Positions 26,029-38,000 of a stretch of 64,000 bases of DNA are shown in pieces. The number at the start of each line of letters is the position of its first letter. Positions within the stretch are counted from its first letter, which is position 1. A model generated the notes under the pieces. That model worked only from the letters and a program-made list of their open reading frames with translations, was not told the origin of the DNA and made no database searches. Source of the DNA: Monilinia fructicola. Its lineage: Eukaryota > Ascomycota > Leotiomycetes > Helotiales > Sclerotiniaceae. The translations under genes and the position numbers were made by a program. The DNA lies in assembly GCA_008692225.1 (NCBI GenBank), contig VICG01000001.1:3201501-3265500 (forward strand), read 5' to 3'.

Positions 26029-27624
26029 CTCGGGCGCGTTTTAAAAAGAGGCATAAGCGAATATAAAACTTATAATTATTCAACGAAACTTTAATATAAT
26101 TTTATATAATTTATATATATATATATATTAGATTTAGTATTTTAATATCTTTTTATAAAGTTTTTATATTATAAAAATTATTTTTAAACGAATAGTAATA
26201 CTTATAAAGTTAGTAATTTAAGAAAATTTTAGAATTTATTAATATATTAATTTAAATTTTAACGATATATAAATTTTGAAAAACTAAAATTATAAAAAAA
26301 ATATAAACTTTAAAATTTCATTTAATATATTAAAAAATTTAATAATATTTATTCTATTAATATATATTAATATAAAATATAAAAATTTTTAGATTTTAAT
26401 AAAAAATTATACTTATATAATCGAAATAAGCGAATTTACCCTTTTAAAACTTATATATTTTTCGTAAGTTTTTAATTTTATTAATATATATCTTAAGTAT
26501 TAATAAAGATATTTAAATTCTAAAATTAGTAATATAAAATTTAGCTTTTTTTTATTATATAATATGATTTTATAGATCTAGCTATAATATTAATCGAGTT
26601 ATTTAATATTATTATAAATTTTTATTTTTTAAATATTTTTTTAAATATTTATATATTTCGTTATACTCGGGCGCGTTTTAAAAGAGGCATAGGCGAATAT
26701 AAAAACTTATAATTATTCAACGAAATCTTAATATAATTTAATATAACTTATATATATATTAGATTTAGTATTTTAAGATCTTCCCTATAAAGTTTTTATA
26801 TTATAAAAATTATTTTTAAAAGAATATTAATATTATAAAGTTAGTGATTTTAGAAAATTTTAATATTTATTAATTTATTAATTTTAAATTCAAAAATATA
26901 TAAATATTAAAAATTAAAATTATAGAAAAATAATATAAGCTTTGAAGTTTTATTAGATGATTTTAAAATTTAATATTATTTATTATATCAATATATATAT
27001 TGATATGAAAGGTGGAAAATTCAAATTTTTAACAAAAAAATATGCTTATATAATTTAAATAAGCGAATTTACCCCTTCGAAAACCTATAAATTTTCTTAT
27101 ATTTTCAACTTTATTAATTTATATTTTAAACATTAATAAAGATATTAAAATTCTAAAATAAGATATTTAAAATTTAGCTTTTCTTTTATTATTTAACAAA
27201 GTTTGATAAGTTTAACTATAATATTCGTTAAACTATTCAATATTAATATAAATCTCTAATTTTTTATTAAATTTTCAATATTCATACATTTTATCATACT
27301 ATTATTCATTTGATATTAGGTTTTATAATACAAAATTTTTATATTAAGTATAGAAATACTAAATATATAATATTTAAAAATTTTATAAAATTATATAAAG
27401 GTTTCGCTGAATAATTATAAGTTATATTTTAGCGTATGCCTCTTTTAAAACCCGCCCGAGTACTATTATTCATTTAAAATTGATTTTTATAATATAAAAC
27501 TTTTATAGCAAATATAAAAATACTAAATTTATACTATTTAAAAATTATATAAAATTATATAAAGGTTTTACTAAATAATTATATGTTATATTTTAGCGTA
27601 TGCCTCTTTTAAAACCCGCCCGAG
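26029..27624. mobile_element. Outer TIR transposon (non-autonomous, TA target site)
   Basis: The left end at 26,029 reads CTCGGGCGCGTTTTAAAA and the right end at 27,624 is its inverse (AAAACCCGCCCGAG). Each is flanked by TA (26,027-26,028 and 27,625-27,626). The imperfect terminal inverted repeats are about 60 bp, reaching a shared ATAATTATTCAACGAAAC block. With the inner element and one TA removed, it is 799 bp. It has no open frame and is extremely A/T-rich, with G/C surviving mainly at the tips. TA duplication fits the Tc1/mariner superfamily, so this is probably a deletion derivative or MITE. The A/T bias is most simply explained by RIP. Confidence 0.88.
26666..27460. mobile_element. Inner copy of the same transposon, nested in the outer
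   Basis: A 795-bp copy bounded by CTCGGGCGCGTTTTAAAA at 26,666 and CCCGCCCGAG at 27,460, with TA on both sides (26,664-26,665 and 27,461-27,462). It aligns with the outer copy along its whole length, in the same orientation. The inner copy also carries the sequence TACTATTATTCATTT at about 27,299, exactly where the outer copy was interrupted, so the insertion point can be read directly. Differences between copies are mostly A/T versus G/C transitions plus small indels. Confidence 0.9.
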
Positions 27625-27644
27625 TATTAAGGTTTAAATAAATA

Positions 27645-27738
27645 TAATATTATAAAACATTCATTAACGTTTAATTAGATACTCTAGAACTATAGGTCTA
27701 ATATAATATTCATCGCCGTTTGATTAAACATTCTCACG
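27645..27738. repeat. Degenerate 40-bp repeat, two right copies
   Basis: Two tandem segments (about 27,645-27,690 and 27,699-27,738) contain CATTCATTAACGTTTAATTA and ATTCATCGCCGTTTGATTA. They match the segment at 25,921-25,964 on the other side of the nested transposon. G/C-containing positions differ between copies in the way RIP would produce. Confidence 0.55.
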
Positions 27739-29694
27739 ATATCATAAGGTGCCAGACGCCTCACGCACGATATACAGAGTAAACAGGTAACCCAGAACTA
27801 ATAAGTTTACTAGGAGTACTGATACTTGGAATAGTTCTATGATGATGATCAAGTATGAAGATACACATCACCAAACCACATTGCCTGTCTCTCTATATCA
27901 TCCGAAGATATAAATCTAGTATACTCCTAGGTATAAGGGTAAGTAGTAGCTTTAAAGTCTACTATTGTAAGATTACATATAACAGAGGAATGCAAACACA
28001 TCAACATTCAACATGAGAGTTCTATTGAAGTCTGAAGTATATAACCAACAAACTTATCTCTCATCCCAAGACTCTTTCTTTCTTTTTTTCTTACTTAACA
28101 ATTAATAGAACGAATAGCCCGGCCCAGCTAAGCAAGGTCAAACGCTGCCTACCTATCTACTCCTTAGCAACTGCACTACCACCTCCACAAAACTCACACA
28201 TCCCATCACATCCCATCACACCTCATCCCATCCATCCCATCCATCCCATCCATCCATCCCACCTCCTAATGCCACCACCCAATCCTACCATCACCTAATA
28301 CCATCCCTACCACTGCCACCACACCACAAACATCTCAGAGCATTTCCCTCCCAAACTATAAGATCTGATGCATTGGGCCTCACATCACTGTATACCTAGT
28401 ACTTACTGTACTCACTCCACACAATACCACCACCCATCCTTACATCCCAGTCAAATCGCCACCACCTCATCCTCCTACTAAGCCCTCCCTTTTCTTTTAC
28501 AGCTAGTTCCCCTTTACCTTTGAACACCCCCTCACCACCTCACCACACCTCACCACACCTCACCACCTCACTCCTCACCCCATCCATCACCCCCTCAACC
28601 ACCAATCCCTTTTCATGACCATCCAGGGCAGCCACAAAGTGCCCATCACCCCCCGATCCCCCCATCTGCATAAAAACATACATAAACACATACATGCATA
28701 CGATATGCACGACGGCAGATGGATCCGGATTCCCGCGCGCCCGGGCCTCCATGTCCCCATCTTCATCCGGATCTCGCTTGTGTCTTACCGTGCGGATGAT
28801 GTGTGTTTACTCATCCTCGCAGTGCGTGCAGGGCGGGTTTACGTCAATTCATTTATCACAGACTGCTGCATCAATGTCGATCATGGGGGTATGGCGTACA
28901 GGATCACCAATCGTGGATGGCAGTACAGTAAGATCATGCAAGGCGCACCATACAAAGCGCCCGGTTCTACACCGATTGACTCAAGATTCAAGACAGCACG
29001 GAATGATAATCAGACAAGATTAGATAATGCAGGATGAAGTTTAACTCGAGAGACCAATGCTCTTCATTCTCTGATTCACTCCTACGTTTCCTGAGACTAA
29101 CTATTACTTTACTCCCCATCCATGCACCCGCAGTACGGAATGCAGTGATACCCTGATGGCTCCACCGCCTCTTTCCCCCTTCTGGAATCCACCACAAAAC
29201 TATGGACCAGCCAAAGTTGCCATCTTACACCTGCCCACCCGGCTACCGTTCGCTCCCCAAATCCTCCCGGCCAAAAAGAAACTCCGGAACAAAAACTCTC
29301 CCTGATGCATGCGTATGCCACGGATAATGCAAAGTAAGAGAAAGAAAGACACATCGCGACTTTTATCTTGTCCCCCATTCACACCGTCCATGTTCCCATA
29401 CATGTGATATGATATGAGATTGTATAAGATTTTCGAATAAAAGAAGTAAAAAGAGAAGGAGAATAATAAAAAAATGGTATCGTCCCGTTCCGTTAAAGTA
29501 GTAAAAAGTATATCGCCCCCTAGATATATAAAATATATATATATATGTAAATGGTATCCAAAGCGCCGATGCAAAAGCGTATGCAAAATGCTCCGATCCA
29601 TTCGAGTAATCATAAAAAAAAAGTCCATCTCATAACCTCATAACATCAAGTGGAGTGTGGAAAGTCTTAGATTAAAACGAGAAGAGAGAAGGGT
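27739..29694. other. Intergenic region, no gene recognised
   Basis: Base composition returns to normal within about 100 bp of the transposon island. The region has a CATCCCATC-type minisatellite near 28,200-28,260 and a (CACCTCAC)-like tract near 28,530-28,570. Open frames at 28.5-29.6 kb on both strands lack recognisable domains. The right part is probably the 3' flank of the C2H2 gene. Confidence 0.55.
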
Positions 29695-32077
29695 TTACAT
29701 CTCCCTTTTGACCTCCATCAACTTTTCCAAATCCATGCCCGTCAAATCGTCCGCGATCCAAGGCCCCTTCTCTTCTTCCGTGGCGTTGTGGAATGCCTCT
29801 GCTCTCCTCATGGTTTGCACGTCAAGGTCGGTAACGTAAGCCTTTTCATCGCCGAGCTTGATGCGTACCTCGAAGTCGGTATCGAGCATCATGTCATCTT
29901 TCCACAGACGACGAGGCCCATCAAATACGGTGAGCACGCGCTTCTTCATCTTCATCTGAGATGAAGGGCATCCCCATGACGAAGGATAGTCCTTACGCTT
30001 CTTGCGACCTTTGGTGTTTAAAGTGACGCCACCTGTGGAGTGCGTCATGCCTCGAGACTTTTGGACACCGTTGGGAGGATTGCGGTTTTGACGCCCTTTT
30101 CGAGATTTTCGGACGCGGAGGGAGTAGTCGTCATCGTTTTCCTCGTCGACTTCTTCCTCGTCATCGTCTTCGGCTGTTGAGTAGACATTGGTGGTGACTG
30201 GAAGGGCGTTGTTGCGGAGGGTTTCGTGAACATCATGATCTTGTTCGACTTCTGCAAGACGGCGAGCGTTGATGGCCTCGGATGGCTCCTCTTGTTGAAC
30301 GATGCGAAGGACGCAGTCATCAAGATGCTCGTAGAAGTCTTGAGCATTGCTAAAGGTGGCGGAACAGGTGGAGCACTTTCCGGTCGCATCTGGTGCATAC
30401 CCAGAGAGTTTCTTTCCACTGTTGATGTTTGCGGAAGTCTTCTTCCGACTGTTGGGTGGAGTTTGCTCAACAGCATGTACGGCAGTAAGATGTCTCTTGA
30501 AGACATCAGCGCGGTTGAAGGATTTCTCTGCCGCAGACCCGGAACCTGGACAGAAACCACACACCATGGTCCCTTTGTAATGGGTCAATGTGTGTGTCGG
30601 TTTTTATCGTACTTTCGAGCGAAGCCCTTAACGTGATAATCACATGTTTGTATGGGGCATTTTTCTGGGCGCTCATTTTGATGCGTTAACATGTGGGCTT
30701 TGAGATCTTTGAAGACCTTCCCACATTCGGGCCAAGTACAGCGTCCTTTTTCTTTGGCATCTTCACCACTGAAAGTCCCATCCTGAGAACCATACGATTG
30801 GTGGGAGATGGTCAAAGAAGGCCGTCTAACCATTGGTGGTGGGTATGGATAATATTGAGAGCCCAAGTAAGGGCTTGCACTATCGGTCTTGGCAGGCCCA
30901 GGACTCCTTGAAGAAAGTTGAGATAGCGATGGGGATGTAGGGTACATTGGTGCTTGATAAGGAGATAACTCGGATTGTCCAATAGCGGATGTTGGGCGAG
31001 TAGTAGAGAAAGGAGCGTGTAGAATAGAAGGATCTAATGATAACTTGTTAGCACACGATGCATTTTTGAATGCTTGTCGGTAAAGTAAAATGAGAGTTAA
31101 ATCAAGTGCTGGAATTGACAGAGAGAAAACACACAAGAAGATTCAAGAGGAGCAACAAAATTGCCGCTAGACTGAGAAAAGAAAGGAGATTGCTGATATG
31201 AACTATAAGATGATGCCGGTTCCGAATTAAATGTTTGTGCTATTGAAATATTTGAAGTATTGACGGGAGATGATCTCATCCCCTGACTACAACTAGCGCT
31301 AGTTGGAGACGGGTAAAAAGGCGCATTAAAAGTCGAAGAGGATCGACAAGAAACAGGAGAAACTGAACGTGCAGAAACACAAATTTTTGAACATTCTTCC
31401 TTCGAGCCTTTTCGAAAAGCACTAACAGGTGTAATTGGGGACGCGATTGATCGCGACGAATCCATCGGAGTATGAATAGTATAAATAGGAGAGGAAGAAG
31501 AAAATGATTCCAAGTGGGATGATGAAATGGAACTGTTCCGACGAGGTGTGGGTCTAGAGATATTTTCACACTCACCAACAAAGCCTGGTTTGGCTGAATT
31601 GAAATCTACAGTAAAGTCTTCCATACCTGTGGAGAAGTTGTAGTCGGTTCCTTGGCCGAAGTTGTCGTAATTCACGATACTTGGATTTATGCCGAGTCCA
31701 GAACCCCACTCCGATACTGAGACTATATGGCCGTTGTTTGAATTTGGAGAACCGATGGTCGAAGATGTCGCAGAAGGTCCACTTGCTGTGGAGTAATTCG
31801 AAGGTGCAGCTCCTCTAAGTTCTGGGGACTCAATGAAATTTTGGGGAACTTCGCTGTACATTGTTGTAGAATCGAAGCCAGTGCTGGTAGGATATACATC
31901 TTGTGTTCTTGGGTACGCATATGAAGCGTCGTGTTCAATGTGGAAGTTTGGCATGCCATTGTACGGATATTGAGGGGAATACATATTTGCTTCGGGGAAG
32001 AGAGGAAAGTCAGGTTCGTTTTCGTTTCCCATATGTCGCGATAGCATATGGAATGAGTGATCAGATACAGAGACCAT
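29695..32077 (-). CDS. C2H2 zinc-finger protein, probable transcription factor
   Basis: A Ser/Thr/Pro/Tyr-rich N-terminal region (about residues 1-430) is followed by consecutive C2H2-like fingers: CTWPECGKVFKDLKAHMLTH, then CPIQTCDYHVKGFARKYDKNRH..., then CGFCPGSGSAAEKSFNRADVFKRHLTAVH. A further CSTC...H-C element and an acidic plus basic C-terminus follow. The whole suggests a nuclear DNA-binding regulator; I do not recognise a named orthologue. Exon 1 is 32077-31135; the intron (31134-31034) has a GCTAAC branch site and ends ATTAG; exon 2 is 31033-29695. At 30,589-30,597 a short CA repeat leaves the frame out of step by two bases inside the second finger, between KNRHT and THYKG. Read literally, the protein stops there and loses the third finger and the tail. 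An in-frame TAA just upstream of 32,077 supports this start. Confidence 0.85.
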
Positions 32078-35000
32078 GTTGTGTTATAAACAGCTTGTTT
32101 TGAAGACGGTGATGGCTGGCTATTTTGTCTTGGGGTGGTAGCCACACTTGTCGCCGACTAGATATGCCAATCAGTAAGCTGCTTCTCGTACCAACTGACC
32201 AAAGCTGTTTGCGATTACCTTTGGTTCCTTTGGAGCTCCAGTATGAAAAGGTGTCGTCGAGTATGTTTTCTTATGATGTTGTCTATTGGAGAAGGCTGTA
32301 AGGTATTTATGCTTGGGGAAGATGTCTTTGCGCGAGGTGACGATTCCTGAAGATAGTTGAACCAACGTAGTATTTTGGGGTTAGAGGTATGATCTGAGAC
32401 AAGAAGCCGATGAGGGAAATCGACGTAGGAAGAAGGCGAGGCGCGGAGAATATATATAAAGGATGATGAGTGAGAGTATAGTGACGAGAGAAAAAGTAAA
32501 GCAGGGTTCAATTTAGGTAGAAAGTGTAAGATGAGGTATGATGCAGTAGTTCGGGAGGATGATCGATGCCTTCCAAGGTTTGATGTGTTTATTGCCAAGC
32601 GGGAGAGCGGGACATATATCAATGTTCGTGGTCTCGGTATGTTTGAGTCTTCGTGGTATGATATAGAGTAGATATGGGGTGAATGGTATATGATTTGTAT
32701 GATGAAGGATGACCATGAGCAGGAGCACGAGTATGAGTATGTTCCATTTCTAGAAAGTTGGGGGCATCTTAAGGATTAATATTTCAATATATTATTGGTG
32801 AAATGGACATGCAATGGAGACATTATGGTCTAGTGAGATCAAAAAATTCAAAGTTGCTAGGTATAGAGTAGTTTTGGACAAGAAGGGATAAGACTCAAAA
32901 GATAGATGACTTCAAAATAATGATTGACCCAGGAAAATGCAAGATGCTAAGCCCGGGCGATGAAAAGCATGGACATGGATTAATGGCATGGGGCAGTAAA
33001 AGAAACATGGGCATTTGAGCAAATCATTTCCAGGGGGTCTGCTTTTTTCCTTCTTTTGAATCTTTTCTTCTTCCTTCTTCTGCTCTAAAGTATTACAATA
33101 TTTGGTTTATTAATCCGTGACAAGTCTTGATGTGACTTCAATACCCCAGAACGGCCTTGCGGATAGTAACTGTACTTAGAAAGCTAATCGTTAGTAAAAA
33201 CGACTGTTGGCCTTTAGATACGTCTAAAAGCATCTAAAAGCATCTAAAGTAGGTACAGGAAGTGCGGTACGGTATGAAGATAGCTCTCGCAAGGTACAAG
33301 CAAGTAACAATTGCTACACTCGAGAGCTATGGAGGAGAGGGAAAAACCGCTGAGAATTCCCTGATGCGGAGTAGTAGATTTATCGAATTTAGTCCCCGGT
33401 AGACTATAATAAGTAGAATGCTTCTTTTCTCTTCGGACGAAAATCATCACAGACCACCAGAAGTGACAGATTGACAGAACAGACCAATTCATATGGTCCA
33501 GTACCTAGCTTCAAAAAGCACCCAAGATTAAACCTTTCACCAACACCGAAAACAGCACAACACATTGTGGCTTCTTTCCATGGCCTCGGTCTGGTCGCTC
33601 TTCCACCGACCTTCTACCCTTACCTCACCGCAGTGTATGCATAATGATTAGTGCACAAGAACCAAGTAATGCACGAGAATCCACAAATCAATTCACATTC
33701 AACACAAACAGGCACCAAAAGTATCATACACAGCCTTACCCGAATGTATCTGGCAAGATGTATGGCTGACTTCTACTTTGCTGGACACACCCATCTTACA
33801 ACCTTGCACCTCGCACAGGATCTCATTAACCTTACTGTACAATACTGTAATGGAAGGGGGTATAAATTGCAGAACTGGCGCTGCGTGCATTATTAGTGGC
33901 CGCCTGGATCCCCGTCATACCATCGCCATCTCCGTCTAGTCGGTCAAGACTCACTCACTCCATTTCCAACATCTTTTGCCAAACCATTCTTGCACACAAG
34001 CACCTCACCCACCTAACATACCAGGACAAAAAGTCTAAATGTATTGTACAGTGGTTTGGGGTAAGATTACAACATTGATGCTAAGGCCCAAAGGGCGAGA
34101 TGAGCCATCGTAGAATTAGCCAACCAGATGAAAGAGACGGCAAATCCCTAAACAAACGTGCTAAGAATCATGGCCCCCCTGTCGCTGGTCCATCCCGAGA
34201 CTATAAATTGATTCCCACAGAACCTACTGGGGCAGGGAATATTTACGATGTGGGATGTGTGGATTTGTACCGTACAACCAAGCATGGCTTCTACATTGTT
34301 GTACCTCCCACTAGACAATCCAATACAAGAGTCGATATCACAGTGTTATTAGTGGATAAAGTAAGTAGATTCGGACATTGATGCGAGCGAGGACTCTGCA
34401 AATCGCAACAGGATTATTATCTTTCGCTCACCCTCGTCACTCCTCATCAAGTGATGTGCGACGAGCAACCCTGTAGATCTTCCCTCTTTCCCAGTTCTCC
34501 TCCCCAATCCGGGTGGGGAAATCCCATTAAAGTTTAGTAAACCCTGTCTCACTCGCTTGATTTCGCTACTCTTAGACAAACAAGGCGAAATGGGTGGGGT
34601 TGAATGATAGTGAATCTGTGGCTAGATCTTCACTCATTGGCAGGCTCCCCAGCACCGTTCCCAAAAGAGAAATATCTCGTCTTCAGAACATTTCATTCGA
34701 AGGGATTGAAATCTGAGTTACATCGTTGCTATCAAGAGGGAGCAATAAACACACCCTCAACATCATGTACTGAAATACTTTAATCTATTCAACCCTGCAC
34801 TCTTCGGATGATCGACGAGAGGTACATTTCATTGTTGCCTGGATGCAATATTACCGAGAATGATCGGTTGATCGATGGAATGAACACATGGATGGTGACA
34901 GGAATAGACATAGAGTAGATCGAGCAAGACTTTTGCCGGTGAGCAGGAGAGTGACCATCCGCTTGATGTTGAGGAGTTGTAGGATCAAATTATTTTGCAT

Positions 35001-38000
35001 AGGTATCCAAAATCAAGTACGGTAAGTCTTACCATTACAACGCAGCGTTTCGCACCACCGACAACACCGACACCACCGATCACCAATGTGTATCTGGCAT
35101 GCTCCAACTAGCCATCCAACCCAACGATGGAAAAAGGAAAAGATTCTGCCCCGCTTGATGAGTAAAGTGGTCTGTGGCTAGGTTGATCAGGGATCCACAA
35201 TGAGCGATTGGCTCGAGTACGAAGGGATAAAAATTACGCTACTCGGCCACATCTCATCTCATGTGCCCCAAAATCCCCACCGAAAATATCAAATTTATTT
35301 TCTTTTTTCTTCCCTCTACAGTTGCACAGCCTCTCAAGTCTCGAAGCACAGCCATCTCTTTCATCGTCATAATTAGAAACCTTGCATCCTCGGAAAACAA
35401 GACCAATACCGCTGTATCTGTGAGTGGTCTATCTCTTTGCATTATGACGGTTACTCTTAGTCATTATTAGGCTTTTCGTAGTATACATCAATGGTTCGTT
35501 GGCAGATAACATCATTCTTATTACATTAGGTCATTGTAGATGTGCACAAGCCACATGCCCCTATTTAACAGACCATTACCTAAGCGAACGGGAGCGGCAG
35601 GACCCATCTTCAGAAGGCAGATTTGCATAATATTTACTTTTTTTCCCTCTCCTCTCTCAAGATAAACCTCTTTTGTATGTATTGTGCAGATACAGCACTA
35701 CACAACGTCCGCCCCTGATTTAATATCATGCATGGGATCTCCACAAGATTTTTGTTTGGGTCGTGTCACAGAAGGATTGAACCATCTGACCACCTCTGTG
35801 GATATTAGAATGATCACCATGGCCTCGAAATAATGTCCTTCGTTGTGTCCTCCGTCGCATATGTGTATCCATGCCTCTGTAAAAGCAGAGTCGTCATGAT
35901 CGAAGGATCTGATCCTTCTAGAAGCCCTTCGAGTCACTCGAAACATCTGCTTCTACACACAGTTGAGTTTATCATACCCCCAGAAGCTTCATTTCCTCAA
36001 GGAGAGTATAACCCCCTGGTTTCACGTCTTTCTGCAACTCTTCGGAACTCAGCCCTATGAACCCCTTTCCCTCCAGTGAGAATTCAATGGTTGGTTGGGA
36101 TTCCTGGTAAAAGTATTCCTCGCCTCCTTGGCACCGAGTCTTTGAGATTATAGTCGGATCCTAATGATGGAATTGGCTGATAGATTTATTTCTCAAACAC
36201 AAGGCCCGTTGAAAATTGCTATTATCAGAACATCTTGCGAATTATACATATGTGGCACACGTTAGTGGAATGAAGACGTGTGAATACCGTAGTCATAGCA
36301 TACATCATGAACTTTTGCAATGGCTTATTTAATGATATATTACTGTTCCATACTGTAGTAATGCACACTGGTAGAGGTAAAAACACGAGGTACAAAGGAT
36401 GTTATCTCCCGGCTCCAGGCTGGCCCTCCGGCATTTAGGACTTGCATTGTTCTAATACTTCCCTTACTCAAATGCAGAAGCGCGTTACATGTCATATTTT
36501 GATCAGTAAAAGGAAGCAAGTTAGATGCATAGGATATTGTGCCTGGTGCATTGTAGCTAGCCGTATTTCAAATGCCTCGCCATGAGCTGTTAACCCTGCA
36601 AAGGGCATCTGCTATAGGGCTGAGTAATTGACCAATTGATCGTTCCGCATACTTTCGGTCATCACCGCCATTGGTACTTTCTCCACCGCTAGTTATCATG
36701 TTTTCGTACTGTAGCCAATCGCGCTCCTTTTGTCGCCACAGTGACGCTTGACATCTTGGAAGCGATAATCGCTGCAGAATATTCAGTGCAGAATATTTCC
36801 GCCGATGTGGGTGTGGTTGATCAAAGAAATCATAACCAACGGTTCTGCGCAATTGAGCTTGAGAATGTAACTTGAATATGCAGTGAGCTGCGACTAAGGA
36901 GCAACGTTTCAATTGAAAAGGGTTCTTCAGCTTCCATATGATGGTTGGCGTCGCCGACTTTGTCGTTGTCTACCTTAGTTGTCCATCCATTGTGTTTAGC
37001 ATTGCAATGACGATGACCTTTTTTGCATCTCAAAGATCTCGATCATTGGAAATGAATGGACCTCGGGCCAAAAGGTATAGTGGCAATCATCATATCTTCG
37101 AGCTGTGTATCTTATGGATATTAATTTTATTATGCAAACAATATTGATTTATGCTGCCAACCAACAGGACGAAGACCAGCAGCAGATTTGTGCCAGCGGA
37201 AGATTTCGATCGCGATAACTGATGACTTCTTCGAAATCATGTGGATGTTGTTTGGGCAAGATGAGACAAAATGTGCAGACCTTTAGGGTTCGTCCGAAAC
37301 TTTACGATACCGAAAATTATGGAGAGGCATCGACAGCGGGGAAAGCAATTCCAGCCACATCTATTCGCTAAGTTCCAAAACTTCCGCAAGGTTGTCCTGA
37401 TCAATAGTTCTTTTGAATGAGGGGTTAATAATGTGTCATGCCTAAATAGTATATCGATCTAACTCAGGATGTCAATTTGCTTTTTGTGGAGAGATTGCTC
37501 AGATTGGAAGAAGTGGATACACCAATATAAATGTCCTGATACGTATCTGTCCAATAGGGAAAATTAAAAGGATAAGGCTAATTGACTTAAATGAACTGCA
37601 GGCAGGTGCTTAAGCTTGACTTCCGACCGCTCGCATTGCAGTGTCCTGGTTCCCACATTTTGGGGTCGGAAACGAAATGGTTCGATTAGGATCTCGTTCC
37701 TCATCAATACCAACATAGTATCCATATACTCCTTTAGGCTGTGTTGTTACCAAGTGGACTGTTAAAGTGATTACTTCGCGTGGGTTCCGCCCAGGTTGGG
37801 CTTTTGACCCTGTCAGATCTGAAGATCTTTATGCTAAATCCCCTGCTAAACCTCGTGTCATATATACAGTTCAAAACAATCCTTAGAGTGGGTATTTTTG
37901 GACATCGGGGCATGATCATGAGGCTCTGCTTACCAAATACAGTTCTGATCGTAATGATGTCCAATGAAGTCGTTTCAATATCACCTCCCCTGTGCAATTC

